Shown here one piece after another: positions 25,201 through 34,754 of a DNA stretch of 64,000 bases (its first letter is position 1; each line of letters opens with the position of its first letter). The position numbers and the translations under genes were made by a program. The notes under the pieces were generated by a model that was given only the letters and a program-made list of their open reading frames with translations, was not told the DNA's origin and ran no database searches. Source of the DNA: Asterella californica (Eukaryota; Streptophyta; Marchantiopsida; Marchantiales; Aytoniaceae); assembly GCA_036924285.1 (NCBI GenBank), contig JAYKYS010000009.1:8060001-8124000 (forward strand), written 5' to 3'.

Positions 25201-26627
25201 GATGTTTTCAGAAGCTGCATCTTGATCAACCATGTCTAGTGCAAGAAGATAATACTGTGTAAAGGTGTAACAAGGAAGATTACCATGTAGAATGTAAGAT
25301 CAAATGGGCTCTAGAACGAACTTAAGGTATGATCTCCAAAGACTATTCTTTTATGAAAGAACCCATAAGTGAAGGTTCACATATAGTCACTCATCATCCA
25401 TCACATTGACTGCTAACATGAAAAATGCATCCATCATATACTTACTCAATCACGTTTACTGCCATGCAATACTTTATTGGGGATTTTATTCTGTTCATCA
25501 AATATGATCAAACAAATATTGCTCAACATGTGTAATAAATATCTTTAGCCAGTATGGTCTTGTCAAAGTTTCGTAAATTCTCGACAAGTAGAACTTTCTC
25601 ATGACAGTGCTATGGAAAAAGTATATCTTCGGTGTCAATATATTGCATAATATTCAATAGAACAACTCTGCATGGAAAATACAATACGTGTACATATATA
25701 GCTGAACTTAAACATCAACAATTAGCAAAGAGAAAGTTTGAGATATCAGGAGTTTATTCCACATTCCGTTTTCCACTTTTTGTTTCTTATTCTTTTACAT
25801 CTACGGAATACATAATCCTTATTCTACTCACTGTTACAACAGATAATATGAGATGAATCAAGAGAAAGCTTCCACCCATACAATGAAACAACTTCTTTGG
25901 GTAGAAAGAGAAAGAGAAAAATGTATAAGAGAAAGGAAAATCAACTAGTACTATTATGTATGAGGACTGTCCTCTGCTAGGTTACGATTATACTTGAGGT
26001 GTGACATGCAGCACTGGTATGTAAACGAGATAACATGGAACCGGTTATGATGCTGAAAAGAAAAACAATACTAAAGCCGAAAAAACGAAAAATACAGAGC
26101 GTGTTCAAACTATTTTCTCTCTTGGTTGAAGTTGTTTTAATAGCAAAAACAGAATTGTAATAAGTAGGTTTCCAATCCAGCTCTTAATATTTCTGGAATA
26201 TAATGCATACATATATGTAAACATTATCCCGTATAATGATTACAGTTCATCGGATTCCTCATTCATCATGGGTTTCAAACCATCATTAATCTAGTATAAG
26301 AAAGACTATCTACTTTGTCTTTTAGATGATTCGAAGTTACATCCACTTCAGTTGCGAACAAGGTATGGATACAAAAGACTGAGTCCTCAAAGCGGACAGT
26401 AAACAACTATCTCTTACAGATCAGACTAGAACTTACCGATTCACCTTTTGCTGAGAGCAAATGAGCGAGCAATCTTACTCGTCATGTAGAAACATAATGA
26501 GAAACCATAAGATTCATAGTAGAAATTTACTTGACCGCACTTCTAATACGTTCTTCGGACTTGGACCCATACTCCTTAAGATTGGATTACTTGACTACAC
26601 CCTTGACTCGTAACGAACAAGTTCAGC
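22204..26627. other. AT-rich block without a supportable gene
   Basis: About 4.4 kb of AT-rich sequence with stops in all frames. No ORF passes about 75 codons. Fragments such as VDNGSCSIYTSKIL (near 25030) and a Cys/His-bearing CNKEDYHVECK (near 25275) faintly recall the protease and zinc-knuckle regions of LTR retrotransposons, but both are too short to call. The block probably consists of old transposon remains. Confidence 0.5.
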
Positions 26628-26641
26628 CGGATCAAAATGCC
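26628..26641. repeat. Left 14-bp target-site duplication of the LINE
   Basis: CGGATCAAAATGCC occurs here and again at 29571-29584, bracketing the LINE sequence exactly: truncated reverse transcriptase begins right after this copy and an A-rich tail ends right before the other. A 14-bp duplication is a normal length for target-primed reverse transcription. Confidence 0.85.
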
Positions 26642-26689
26642 TAGGAGGTACCTCCAAAATGAACTCTAGGAGGTACTTCCAAAATCCAC

Positions 26690-28593
26690 GTAACGGAGCT
26701 GTCACAGAAGGATTCCATCTCAGCAGAAGAGTTCGGATGTCCGGTAGCTCCGTACATGTTCGCTATTGCAACGCAGCCTCTAATGAACATGTTCAAGGAA
26801 GCTCAGAGAACGGGGAGAGTACAAGGCATCCAAGTTAGCGAAGAACAGAGCCTATTTCACCAACTATTCGCAGACGTCACAGATCTGATGATAAAAGGTA
26901 CTGAAGAGTGTTTCTTAGAAACCCAAGAAGTGATAAAATTGTACGAAGAGGTCTCGGGAGCAACACTCAACCTAAGCAAATCCCTGGTGATTCCACTAGG
27001 CTGGCTGGAGAAAACTGGCTGCGTTATCGCTCAGCCAGGCCAGATCTTCAAGTACCTAGGGGTGTCGATCGGGGTAGGGCTGACGGAAGGTCAAGTGGTA
27101 GACTCCTTAGTGGAGAAACTACAAAAGAAGCTCACTGGACGAATCGTCTCCTATCTTGGACTAGCAGAGTGATTCTTCTACAACATGTCCTCAGAAGCAT
27201 TCCAGCCTACCAGCTAACGTGCCTAAACTGCTTGTCAAAAGGATTCAAAAAGATGAAAGGAGTCTGCCACGTCTTTCTGTGGGGGAGAAATAAGGAGGGC
27301 CGAAACAAAACCTCTCTGGTGGCATGGGACATGATAACAATCAGCAAGGTAGAGAGAGGGTTAGAATAACTCCCTTCTCGGAGGTTGCACAAGCGCTGAA
27401 ATTAAAATACATAGGTAAACTAATGTCAGGAAGACAACAAGAGTGGAAAGGCGTCGCTAAATGGGGAATCAAAGAGACCTTGGCGAAAAGGACGCATAAA
27501 AGATAACGCCTGGGATGGACAACCGAAGAAAGACTTCTCATGACGCCTAACCTACTTTGCAAAGCACTTCCAACCTTAAACTCACCTTTAAAAGGATGGA
27601 AACAGATTAAAAGCGAAGCTTACACTATCGGAGTCCCCTCTCGAGGTAAGGGGGGACTTGAGGATAGAAAAAGCAATAGAACTGTGGCAATGCAATACCA
27701 AGGTCAGTGATCGGGAGAAAGGAGCAGCCCTGAAGGAAGCCAGAAAGCAGAGATTCACAACAATCAAGTGTATTAAAAATTTTGATCTTATCTAAGGTTT
27801 GGAGAACTGCCGACTAGGAGGAAGTACTGACCTGGCTGTAGAAGAGACGACATCTGCCTTTCAAATCTTCATGAGATGGGGAGGAGAGACAATACTGACC
27901 TCGGAGAGATTAGAGATGAGCCCAAACTGGGAATGATCAGTAAGAGACACGCTACAAAGAGGGTGGACTTAGAGTTTTAGAACTTGGAAGGAGCTAATTT
28001 CAAAGACTACATCTGCAGACACTCCTCTCAGTCGAAGGTGGGGAAACGCAGACTCAAGAGAGACGTGACTAAGAAGATGGAGAGGGGTATGGAGCAAAGG
28101 AGACCCCCCTAGAACTAACCTTTGGCTCTGGAGAGTCTTAAATAGAGGATTCTTTACAAACAAGAGAGCCCTCCAAATGAAGATCGGTGATGAAATATGT
28201 CCCAGATGCAGGAGAGAGGAAGAGACACTGGAGCACTTACTATGGGACTGCTACATAGTAAAGCGAAGGTGGGACCGACTTAACATGGGCAGAAGTGATT
28301 GCAGAATCGACTACCAAGCGGGAGAGGGGCTGCTAAGTATCATTGATAAAGCTATAAAAATTTGCTCAGTAAACCCAACCCTCATGTACCTCACTATAGA
28401 GCATACCCAAGTTGCGTGGACAGAAAGAGCAGATGCAGTCTTCAGGAACACTAAATCTGATCACCCCGTCGTGCGAATTGTAGCAGATGTGGTCAAATTG
28501 ACGTGAGCTACCCGGAAGGAAGACGCGAGCGAAGGAAGAAAGCAAGCTTGGAAAAGAGCGATGCAAACCAAAGGAATATTCAATAGCACCTAA
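26690..28593 (+). pseudogene. LINE reverse transcriptase remnant (RT C-terminal half plus zf-RVT)
   Basis: Broken ORF2 with several frameshifts. The first piece reads NGAVTEGFHLSRRVR; then about 5 nt appear lost where plant LINEs have RQGCP, and the frame resumes at GCPVAPYMFAIATQPLM. The catalytic box reads FADV at 26867-26878 in place of FADD, so an essential Asp is gone. Later blocks are KYLGVSIG, LTGR and SYLGLAERVILLQHVLRSIPAY (frame change near 27165) and ITPFSEVAQALKLKYIGKL (another near 27365). The zinc-binding module CPRCRREEETLEHLLWDC lies at about 28198-28251 (C-x2-C-x8-H-x4-C). The frame ends with TGA at 28504-28506 and TAA at 28591-28593. This copy cannot encode an active enzyme. 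Confidence 0.9.
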
Positions 28594-28641
28594 ACCAGAG
28601 TGCGAACAGAGAAGGAGGAGGCGAAGGTGAAATCAGACCAC

Positions 28642-29436
28642 ATGAATGATTCGAGATCTTGCCATCCCACCGACAAGCAAAGACAATTCCATGAGAGAAA
28701 AGGACACGCGACAACGACCAAACCTGACGTCCGCAACCTCAGGATCACCAAGATCGAGGTCGTCATCAAAGATAACCTCGGGATGCAAGGGCCCCACCCT
28801 CCTGCTTGGAGCCGGCAAATGAAGTCAGACACACCGCGCCTCTTTAGACCCCAGAACAGATCCCTGCAGGTGGACGACAACAAAAAGACGTCAAAAAGTG
28901 ATCAAAACCTCATAATGGAAACGATTGCATTCGATAAGAGCCCGAAGAGTCTTGATCAGTACAAGCAGCACACGCAGGCCAAGATGATCGAGAGTAAAGA
29001 GAACGCGGCTGGCCCCAGATGCAGCATGATCAGCGAGCAGAGGAGAAAACTCTCTCCCCTGAGCATCAAGACGATCACGCAGCATAAGAGCAAGAAAAAG
29101 AGCGGCTCCGCCAAAATGTCTAACATCAATCTCCTTCGACGCGTTAGGAACGAAGTCAAGAAGAATGGCAGTCCCGTCGGTGTCAACCTTGAGATCCTTC
29201 AGGACACGAGGTCCACTAGGATGAAAAAGCAGGCTAGGTTAGCGAGTAGCGTTACGAAGAATGTTTCCATCGATGTCTCTCGCATCAAGCCTCTGAATGT
29301 GGGCATCGAGAGCACGATGAACAAAAGCTCCACCATCGCCAGTTTAGACTTCACTAGGGGCACGACCCCTACGAGAAAGAACCAGACTAGGTTAGTGAAT
29401 AGCGAGGGTAGCCTCGATGTGGTTAGCCTTGCGTAG
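28642..29436 (+). CDS. Basic ORF in the 3' part of the LINE, function unknown
   Basis: Uninterrupted frame of 264 codons from ATG 28642 (open from 28600), starting about 50 nt after the last reverse-transcriptase stop and in the same frame. The protein is rich in Lys, Arg, Ser and Thr with many clusters (HKSKKKSGSAK, RMKKQARLA, TPTRKNQTR), few aromatics and few Cys. It has no domain I recognise and no signal peptide or membrane segment. Because it lies inside the target-site duplications, it is part of the element and not a host gene. It may be an RNA- or chromatin-binding accessory protein, or simply a long open frame. An intact frame next to a badly broken RT is unexpected. Confidence 0.5.
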   Translation: MNDSRSCHPTDKQRQFHERKGHATTTKPDVRNLRITKIEVVIKDNLGMQGPHPPAWSRQMKSDTPRLFRPQNRSLQVDDNKKTSKSDQNLIMETIAFDKSPKSLDQYKQHTQAKMIESKENAAGPRCSMISEQRRKLSPLSIKTITQHKSKKKSGSAKMSNINLLRRVRNEVKKNGSPVGVNLEILQDTRSTRMKKQARLASSVTKNVSIDVSRIKPLNVGIESTMNKSSTIASLDFTRGTTPTRKNQTRLVNSEGSLDVVSLA

Positions 29437-29570
29437 CAGATGGCTGGTGACCCGACCAACCACGTGAACAGCTTTAGGACTTGGGACCCTGGTTTGGGAG
29501 TTCGGAACTTCAACTTGACACTTAATAAAGTTTGACGTGAACGTATTGCCGTTCCTTCCAAAAAATACAG

Positions 29571-29584
29571 CGGATCAAAATGCC
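29571..29584. repeat. Right 14-bp target-site duplication of the LINE
   Basis: This is the second copy of CGGATCAAAATGCC, immediately after the A-rich end of the element. It overlaps the start of a 22-bp tandem repeat (TGCCATCTCATATGAATG at 29581-29598 and 29603-29620). Confidence 0.85.
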
Positions 29585-29971
29585 ATCTCATATGAATGTC
29601 AATGCCATCTCATATGAATGAGAGATGTGTATGTCAGCAGTAAGTAATGTATTTTCACAGAAAGTTCAATTTAAAATATCTGTACAGTAGATTACTCATC
29701 TCTTACTTGTCTTGCACAATGTCTTCACTTTACAGTAAACTTGCTAAAACCTGCTGTTATCAATTAGAAGTGGGTCAACTCCTACGGACGTATAAAATAC
29801 GATGAAGTAAATTTCTGGATTCATAGTTATGTTAATTATATTGTGAAAGTTGTACGTCTCACATACATAAACCATTGGTAAAATTTTCGTGGACAAGTAT
29901 AATGCCACAGGCAACCAGCGTAACACCTTCGAAGAGCAGCGAGCATAATGCCACAACCTTGAGTGAAAAGT

Positions 29972-30090
29972 TTCATACGTGATTGATGCAGTATACTGCA
30001 CTACCCTGCGTGAGGTTACGCAACCTAACCCACTGCCTAAGGGTAAGCCACCCTTAGGCAGTGGTTTACGGATTAACCTACACGTATGAA
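29972..30090. mobile_element. Small foldback element (119 bp, MITE-like)
   Basis: The ends are TTCATACGTG (29972-29981) and CACGTATGAA (30081-30090), perfect inverted copies. Inside lies a perfect 15-bp stem, CCACTGCCTAAGGGT (30030-30044) and ACCCTTAGGCAGTGG (30050-30064), around a 5-nt loop. Such a nested inverted structure suggests a tiny miniature inverted-repeat element or a structured RNA. No clear target-site duplication was found. Confidence 0.5.
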
Positions 30091-30631
30091 TGCTCTTTTG
30101 GTTACTTTCGTTTTGTCGGTGGAATTTGGCTTGCACTTTAGAGTTTCTTTGACTACAAAGTGAGCATTATCTTCTAGGTAAAGTGAGTTCAGATTTTCTT
30201 ATCCATGTGGTATTTTTTTTCTCCACTAGCTGACCAGTAAGTACTTCCTAACAATGACGTGGCATGTGTCTGATTCATTTCTCTAGAGTCATATGATATA
30301 TTCAGGTTTATCGTTTATACATTGTATGGGTTGTTATTGTCCATGCGTTTAGGTTTATATATGTTTTCGTTTAATTTAAGATTATCTTTCGGTCTAGAGC
30401 AACCAGAACTCTTGGAGAGTTCCACTCCATCTCAAGGAGGAACTTGTTTCTCCTTCAAGAGTATATCATATGTCGATATTTCATGTCACATGAATATTTC
30501 ATCAAAGGAGCATTCCCTGCATATTCGTCCCGTTCAGGTTCGTGGTGCAGGGGAGTAATTATTCTCCAGTTTTCGTAAATATTTAGTACGCTGGGTCTAT
30601 CACGTCCGTCCTCTGTCGATTACGGTCATGT

Positions 30632-31000
30632 GCAATGTCACGGTGGAGTAGCTTTTATATTTCGGTGCAAACGAGACACAGAGAAATATTTCGTGCAATA
30701 AACGTTTTATTTCTCACGCACACAGCCGTGCAAACAGCAGTATACATAGCTCTGTGCAATTTTTATTTCTCGCACACAGCGCGTAAACATTGGCTTTACC
30801 TGGACTGCAATTTAACATTACCTTGAGCGTACTAGAAGGCAATTGAAGAGTACTACATGTACTCTACAGAGGGCAGCTACTCAGCTACTTTGAACAGAAA
30901 CAATATCTGCTTACACTACTGCAACATCGAGAGAAGAAAATCTACATCTACTGTACAGAGGTCAGCTACTCGGGTACTTTGAACACAAACAATATTTGCA
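30632..31000. repeat. Locally duplicated segments upstream of the 31-kb ORF
   Basis: Two related units, CTACAGAGGGCAGCTACTC near 30864 and GTACAGAGGTCAGCTACTC near 30952, start about 50-nt segments with a period of 89 bp; both end in ACAATATYTGC. Further left, two GTGCAAT...TTTATTTCTC...GCACACAG segments (about 30690-30727 and 30753-30780) are also alike. No coding function is evident. Confidence 0.55.
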
Positions 31001-31133
31001 CACAGTAGATCGACTGCTTACAGAGAGTAGACGCATGTACCGTGAGTGCAGCTACATAGGCAAAACACAACTCGAGTAGTATAAAGAGAAAGAATATCTG
31101 CTGACTATTTCAACCAGGAACTTGTAAAGTGTA

Positions 31134-31706
31134 CTATTCGACTTTGATAGGACGACTGTAGCTGCCGATAGGCTGTCCGGCTCTCAATAGCACATCAGCA
31201 AGTGCTAAGAAGTCTTGAAGACTCCCCTGCAGTTCCGTGTCGTCTGCAGTTGCCTGCTCCTTGTCTGCTGTCTGGTCCAAGTCGCTCAGAACCTCATGCT
31301 CCCCTCCTCGCTCTTCCCCTGCTGGTTCGTGTGCATCGGAGTACCTTTGACTGCAATGTGGACAGCGACGAATGTCAATATGAAAAAAGATGTTGTTGAC
31401 GTCTTCTGGTGTCACCTGCTCCGGCCTGATGAAAGAGTTCCACAGTGAATCAGACCATCTCTTCTGTATACCTGCTTGCATAATCCACCTAGGTGAAGCG
31501 GAATACTTCTCCGAAACTAGCATCTGACGGAGATAGCGGCCCAGAGTATTGGAGAGAGGGTTGGAGGTCTTGTATCTGTTAAACTGGAGTACCCTGGATA
31601 AAAGATTCATGCAAGTCAGTTCAACACGATTTTTTGTATCTGCAGCTCCTAAGAGGATAAATAATTCCTTACCGTCAGCGACCATACTCTCGGTGATATT
31701 CTTCAT
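31134..31706 (-). CDS. Unrecognised protein, probably the last exon of a larger gene
   Basis: Open frame of 190 codons from ATG 31706; the same frame stays open to about 31745 with DEKLEHHHSV. Composition is that of a real protein: a helical first half (ELFILLGAADTKNR, CMNLLSRVLQF, NTLGRYLRQML), then SPRWIMQAGIQKRW, RPEQVTPEDVNNIFFHIDI, a CPHC pair, an acidic Gln-rich stretch and a helix ending LLRAGQPIGSYSRP. I recognise no family. On the same strand at 31766-31866 another frame reads LLQAVGWDQQHPVGGDICV, which may be a neighbouring exon, but no normal splice junction joins the two. The gene may be partly decayed or its structure unresolved. Confidence 0.45.
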   Translation of the reverse strand: MKNITESMVADGKELFILLGAADTKNRVELTCMNLLSRVLQFNRYKTSNPLSNTLGRYLRQMLVSEKYSASPRWIMQAGIQKRWSDSLWNSFIRPEQVTPEDVNNIFFHIDIRRCPHCSQRYSDAHEPAGEERGGEHEVLSDLDQTADKEQATADDTELQGSLQDFLALADVLLRAGQPIGSYSRPIKVE

Positions 31707-31709
31707 CAC

Positions 31710-33217
31710 GCTGTGATGATGTTCGAGCTTCTCATCTTTTAGACAGTATCAAACCATGCCAACAAAGGTGTGTAATCCTGTGTTAGAAAGCTGTTTGACA
31801 CATATATCACCACCAACTGGATGCTGCTGGTCCCAGCCAACCGCCTGGAGAAGTTTCTTTTTCACCTCTACACAACATTTGCCATGGATCGATATAACCC
31901 CTAAAAATGCAAGTGTAACAAACTACCCCCTCTCTCAACACAAAATATTCCAGACAAGCACTGCCTATGCAAAAAAGTAGAAAGCAAAGGGAAGAGAGAA
32001 AGCTCCAGATCATCCTCCGTCCCGCATGCCGTGACAGACAACTCCAATGTTGGGACCTTCGCTCTGGCTTGCTTCCGGAGAGACATAATCCCGGTTGGTA
32101 TGATGACCACATGTAAACCGGTAAGTGGACGGTTCAAGCTGGGTACAGATGCAAGGTAAATGAAATAGTCTGTATACGCAGCGGACAATAGAAGACTTGC
32201 TATCACGTTCGAGGACAAAGAAGGCCGGGTAGCTAAACATCCGAAAACGCCTATCCTGCAAGTAAAGGGAAAGACCATCCCCGGAATAAGAGAAGAAGCG
32301 GTAAGGCCCAGCTAAAGTGACAATAGGCAAGACATGCACATGACACGGATAGCACATTTTTGCTATTTTGACATAGTCGAATCTTAGCAAGAAGTTGACA
32401 GTAGTCTTGCTATATCGCAGGTCGAGGTACATGTATTGACTAGTCAGCTACCAGGTATTGTCGTTAAAAGCGATCATCAGCAGCTTGCTACACCAAAAAG
32501 GGAACCTTGGAGGACTATCAGGAATAAGCAACGTCTCCAGCAAAGACTTTTTTCTGCTTGGCTCACCTCTACGCACTCTACGACAGATAGGAGAAGCTCA
32601 TCATCATCAGAGGACATGGTCCTCTGGAACGTATCTCATCATAGAGTAGTCGAAGAAAAGGTAGAGGAAGGAGGAAGAAAATGTACATGCTACATTACCT
32701 ACGACAGCCGAGCAGGTAGTAGTAAATGGAGTAGTAATCAACTTCATCTCCAAGTATGGAGATGGAGTCGTCTCCCATGACAAGACGTGAGAGCATGACG
32801 ACGGCCATGATCAATGTCACGAACACATAAACCGACGAACCGCAACAATCATCATCTCTGCAGTGCCCACAAACGAGAGACGAAAAAAACAGCGACAAGC
32901 TAAAGAAGCAGAGAATCGACTTCACTCACCTAGAGGTCGCCAACTCGCCAAAGAAGTAGAGATTTGAGTTCACTCACCCACAGGTAGCGAAGTCGCCAAA
33001 GAAGCAGAACGGCACAGAGAATCGAGTTCACTCACTGACAAGTACCGAAGTGATCACGATGAAAGACACGGAAGCAACTTATCGCAACAGTCCAGACGGA
33101 GGAAGATCCGTCGCTGCCAAAAGAGCAAATGGCGAGATTAGCAGACGATAAACGAAAGCCGCGAGAGCCGATAGATGAAAGCAGGCCGATAGCCGATAAA
33201 TGAAGAAGGTCGTCGTC
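31710..33217 (-). other. Possible upstream exons and 5' region of the 31-kb minus-strand ORF
   Basis: Minus-strand frames at 31807-32432 overlap in three registers and none matches a known domain. If the 31.1-kb ORF is part of a gene, its 5' exons would lie here. Three loose copies of a word resembling AAAGAAGCAGAG...GAGTTCACTCAC occur at about 32904-32932, 32950-32978 and 32998-33036. Confidence 0.3.
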
Positions 33218-33349
33218 ACGAGGTCCGCAGACGTCCTCTCAGTCCGGTCCCGTCACTTCCCGCAACACTGCAAAAGCACACGAGACCTCTAACGAGGTCC
33301 GAAGACGTCTTCCCAGTCCGGTCCCGTCACTTTCCGCAACACTGCAAAA
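33218..33349. repeat. 58-bp direct repeat, two copies, period 74 bp
   Basis: Copies at 33218-33275 and 33292-33349 both begin ACGAGGTCCG and end CGCAACACTGCAAAA, with CAGTCCGGTCCCGTCACT shared inside. Only a few positions differ. The repeat lies upstream of the minus-strand ORF region and is GC-richer than its surroundings, so it may belong to a promoter. Confidence 0.8.
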
Positions 33350-33419
33350 CCTGACGACACCAGAAACAAAGCGAACCCTAACTCCAAGAGTACATCACAC
33401 CCTCGCTAAATTCGAGCTG

Positions 33420-34392
33420 CCACTTGAAGTCCAGCTACCGGCTACATGCATTTACACGTTTGTCCGTTTCCCCTCACTTATCCACAACCACAACCCCCAC
33501 GCCCTACAGACGAGCTGTATTTAAATCTCGCTTTTCGCATTCGTCTCTTTCCGCTCCTTGGTCAAAACCGCAACTGCTATGCATATTCGTTCCATCTTTC
33601 GATGCAGGAGCCAAATATCCATGGGATTAATACGTAACTCTTTCGTTAAGAAGGGATAGGTAATTATTATTTATTAGTGGCGACTAGCAGCTCGGATATG
33701 CACCGCGTTTGTCACTGTTACTCTTATGGTTTATGTTTGGGTTTTTTGAAATTTACTTATTTGAATTAACAATTAATATTTATAAATATATTAATTTTTG
33801 TCATTGACTTAGTATAGAAATTTTCCTTTTCCAATATCAGCAAGCGAGCAGAAATTCATCTTGCATGCATATAAAAGTATGCATGGCAGAAATTCATCTT
33901 ATTTAGAAGTAAAAGGTTTCCATTATAGTCCTTAGTAGAAGGAATCACTTCGATATATGGTTAGGAAATCGACACTCATCTGTCCAAGACAGCCTCCCCC
34001 CTTATTTAGCGGCACTGCCAAACACGAGATTCGGTCCATCCGGAGGTAAGGAGGCGGGCAGGTACGCCGTACATAAGGCAGAAAGGTCAGTACAGCTGCT
34101 AACCTGACCGACGCACCTACCCAAATTTGCAGGGCTGCCCGCCCTTAAAAGCTCATTCATAGCTTTTAACCTTTCCTCCTCGAGTAAAAAGGTAAAAAAA
34201 TAAGAGCAATGACCATCCTTCATAGCATTATCTGATAACTAATAAATGACAGACACTATTCCAGTCAAATCAGATTTCACTTCCACTGGATTCCTCCAGA
34301 AATTCTTATCCTAAATCTTCATGGGGATATTTCCCGTCTAAAAGTGGATGGATACACAAAACAATTATAATTCTCTCTTGCCACTTTCCAGG
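33420..34392. other. Spacer without recognisable genes
   Basis: No supportable gene is seen. The longest frames are short and lie in low-complexity sequence. The right half is AT-rich and leads into the MITE-like element. Confidence 0.4.
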
Positions 34393-34754
34393 AATTTGCT
34401 TGATCACAACCCAGTAGGTTACTTGAGCTTGATCACACCCTTCTTACGATGTATGGCTTGATCACACCCCTGACTGGCTGTTGCCTGTAAAACCAGTAAC
34501 TTTGTGATGTTACTCACATGTGAGACTGCAGATATTAAATTTCCGAGCATGTATAGTCTAATTATTTTGAATAATGTTAAATATTTTGATTTACAACGAT
34601 ATTTAGTCAAGGTTGGAAGTACTAAAATGATGAACCAAATGATAAAATGACTGCCTCTATTGTCAATAACCCGTCAGGGGTATGATCAAGCTTAGGAACC
34701 TAAGAGGAGTATGATAAAGCTCAAGGAACCTACTGGGGTGTGATCAAGCAAATT
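34393..34754. mobile_element. MITE-like foldback element with 82-bp terminal inverted repeats
   Basis: Left arm 34393-34474 and right arm 34673-34754 are inverted copies, roughly 80% alike, starting AATTTGCTTGATCACA on both ends and containing CCCAGTAGGTT, TTGAGCTT and CACCCCTGAC-type words. The arms also hold an internal repeat of the word CTTGATCACACC. About 200 bp of AT-rich DNA separates them. There is no ORF for a transposase, so the element would be non-autonomous. A target-site duplication was not recognised, and no superfamily can be assigned. Confidence 0.7.

Larger units (their letters stand above)
26642..29570 (+). mobile_element. 5'-truncated non-LTR retrotransposon (LINE, L1-like)
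   Basis: A 2.9-kb insertion bounded by a perfect 14-bp direct repeat and ending in an A-rich stretch (CCAAAAAATACAG). It starts inside the reverse transcriptase domain, so endonuclease and ORF1 are missing, as is usual for LINE copies truncated at the 5' end. The order inside is broken RT, a zf-RVT zinc finger, stops, then a separate basic ORF and a 134-nt 3' tail. The 5' junction carries a short imperfect duplication of TAGGAGGTACYTCCAAAAT, a typical scar of LINE integration. Confidence 0.85.

Noticed and set aside
25000..25330. Possible retrotransposon protease and zinc-knuckle fragments
   Set aside because: The Cys/His spacing does not fit a CCHC knuckle and the frames are broken; too weak to annotate.
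26908..27369. 153-codon plus-strand ORF as a host gene
   Set aside because: Its second half is the frameshifted continuation of the LINE reverse transcriptase (SYLGLAERVILLQ).
15500..32410. Similar words near the TT9 start (AGATTCGATTACGCCAAAATAG) and near 32390 on the minus strand
   Set aside because: With four differences in 23 bases, several such pairs are expected by chance in a 64-kb window.
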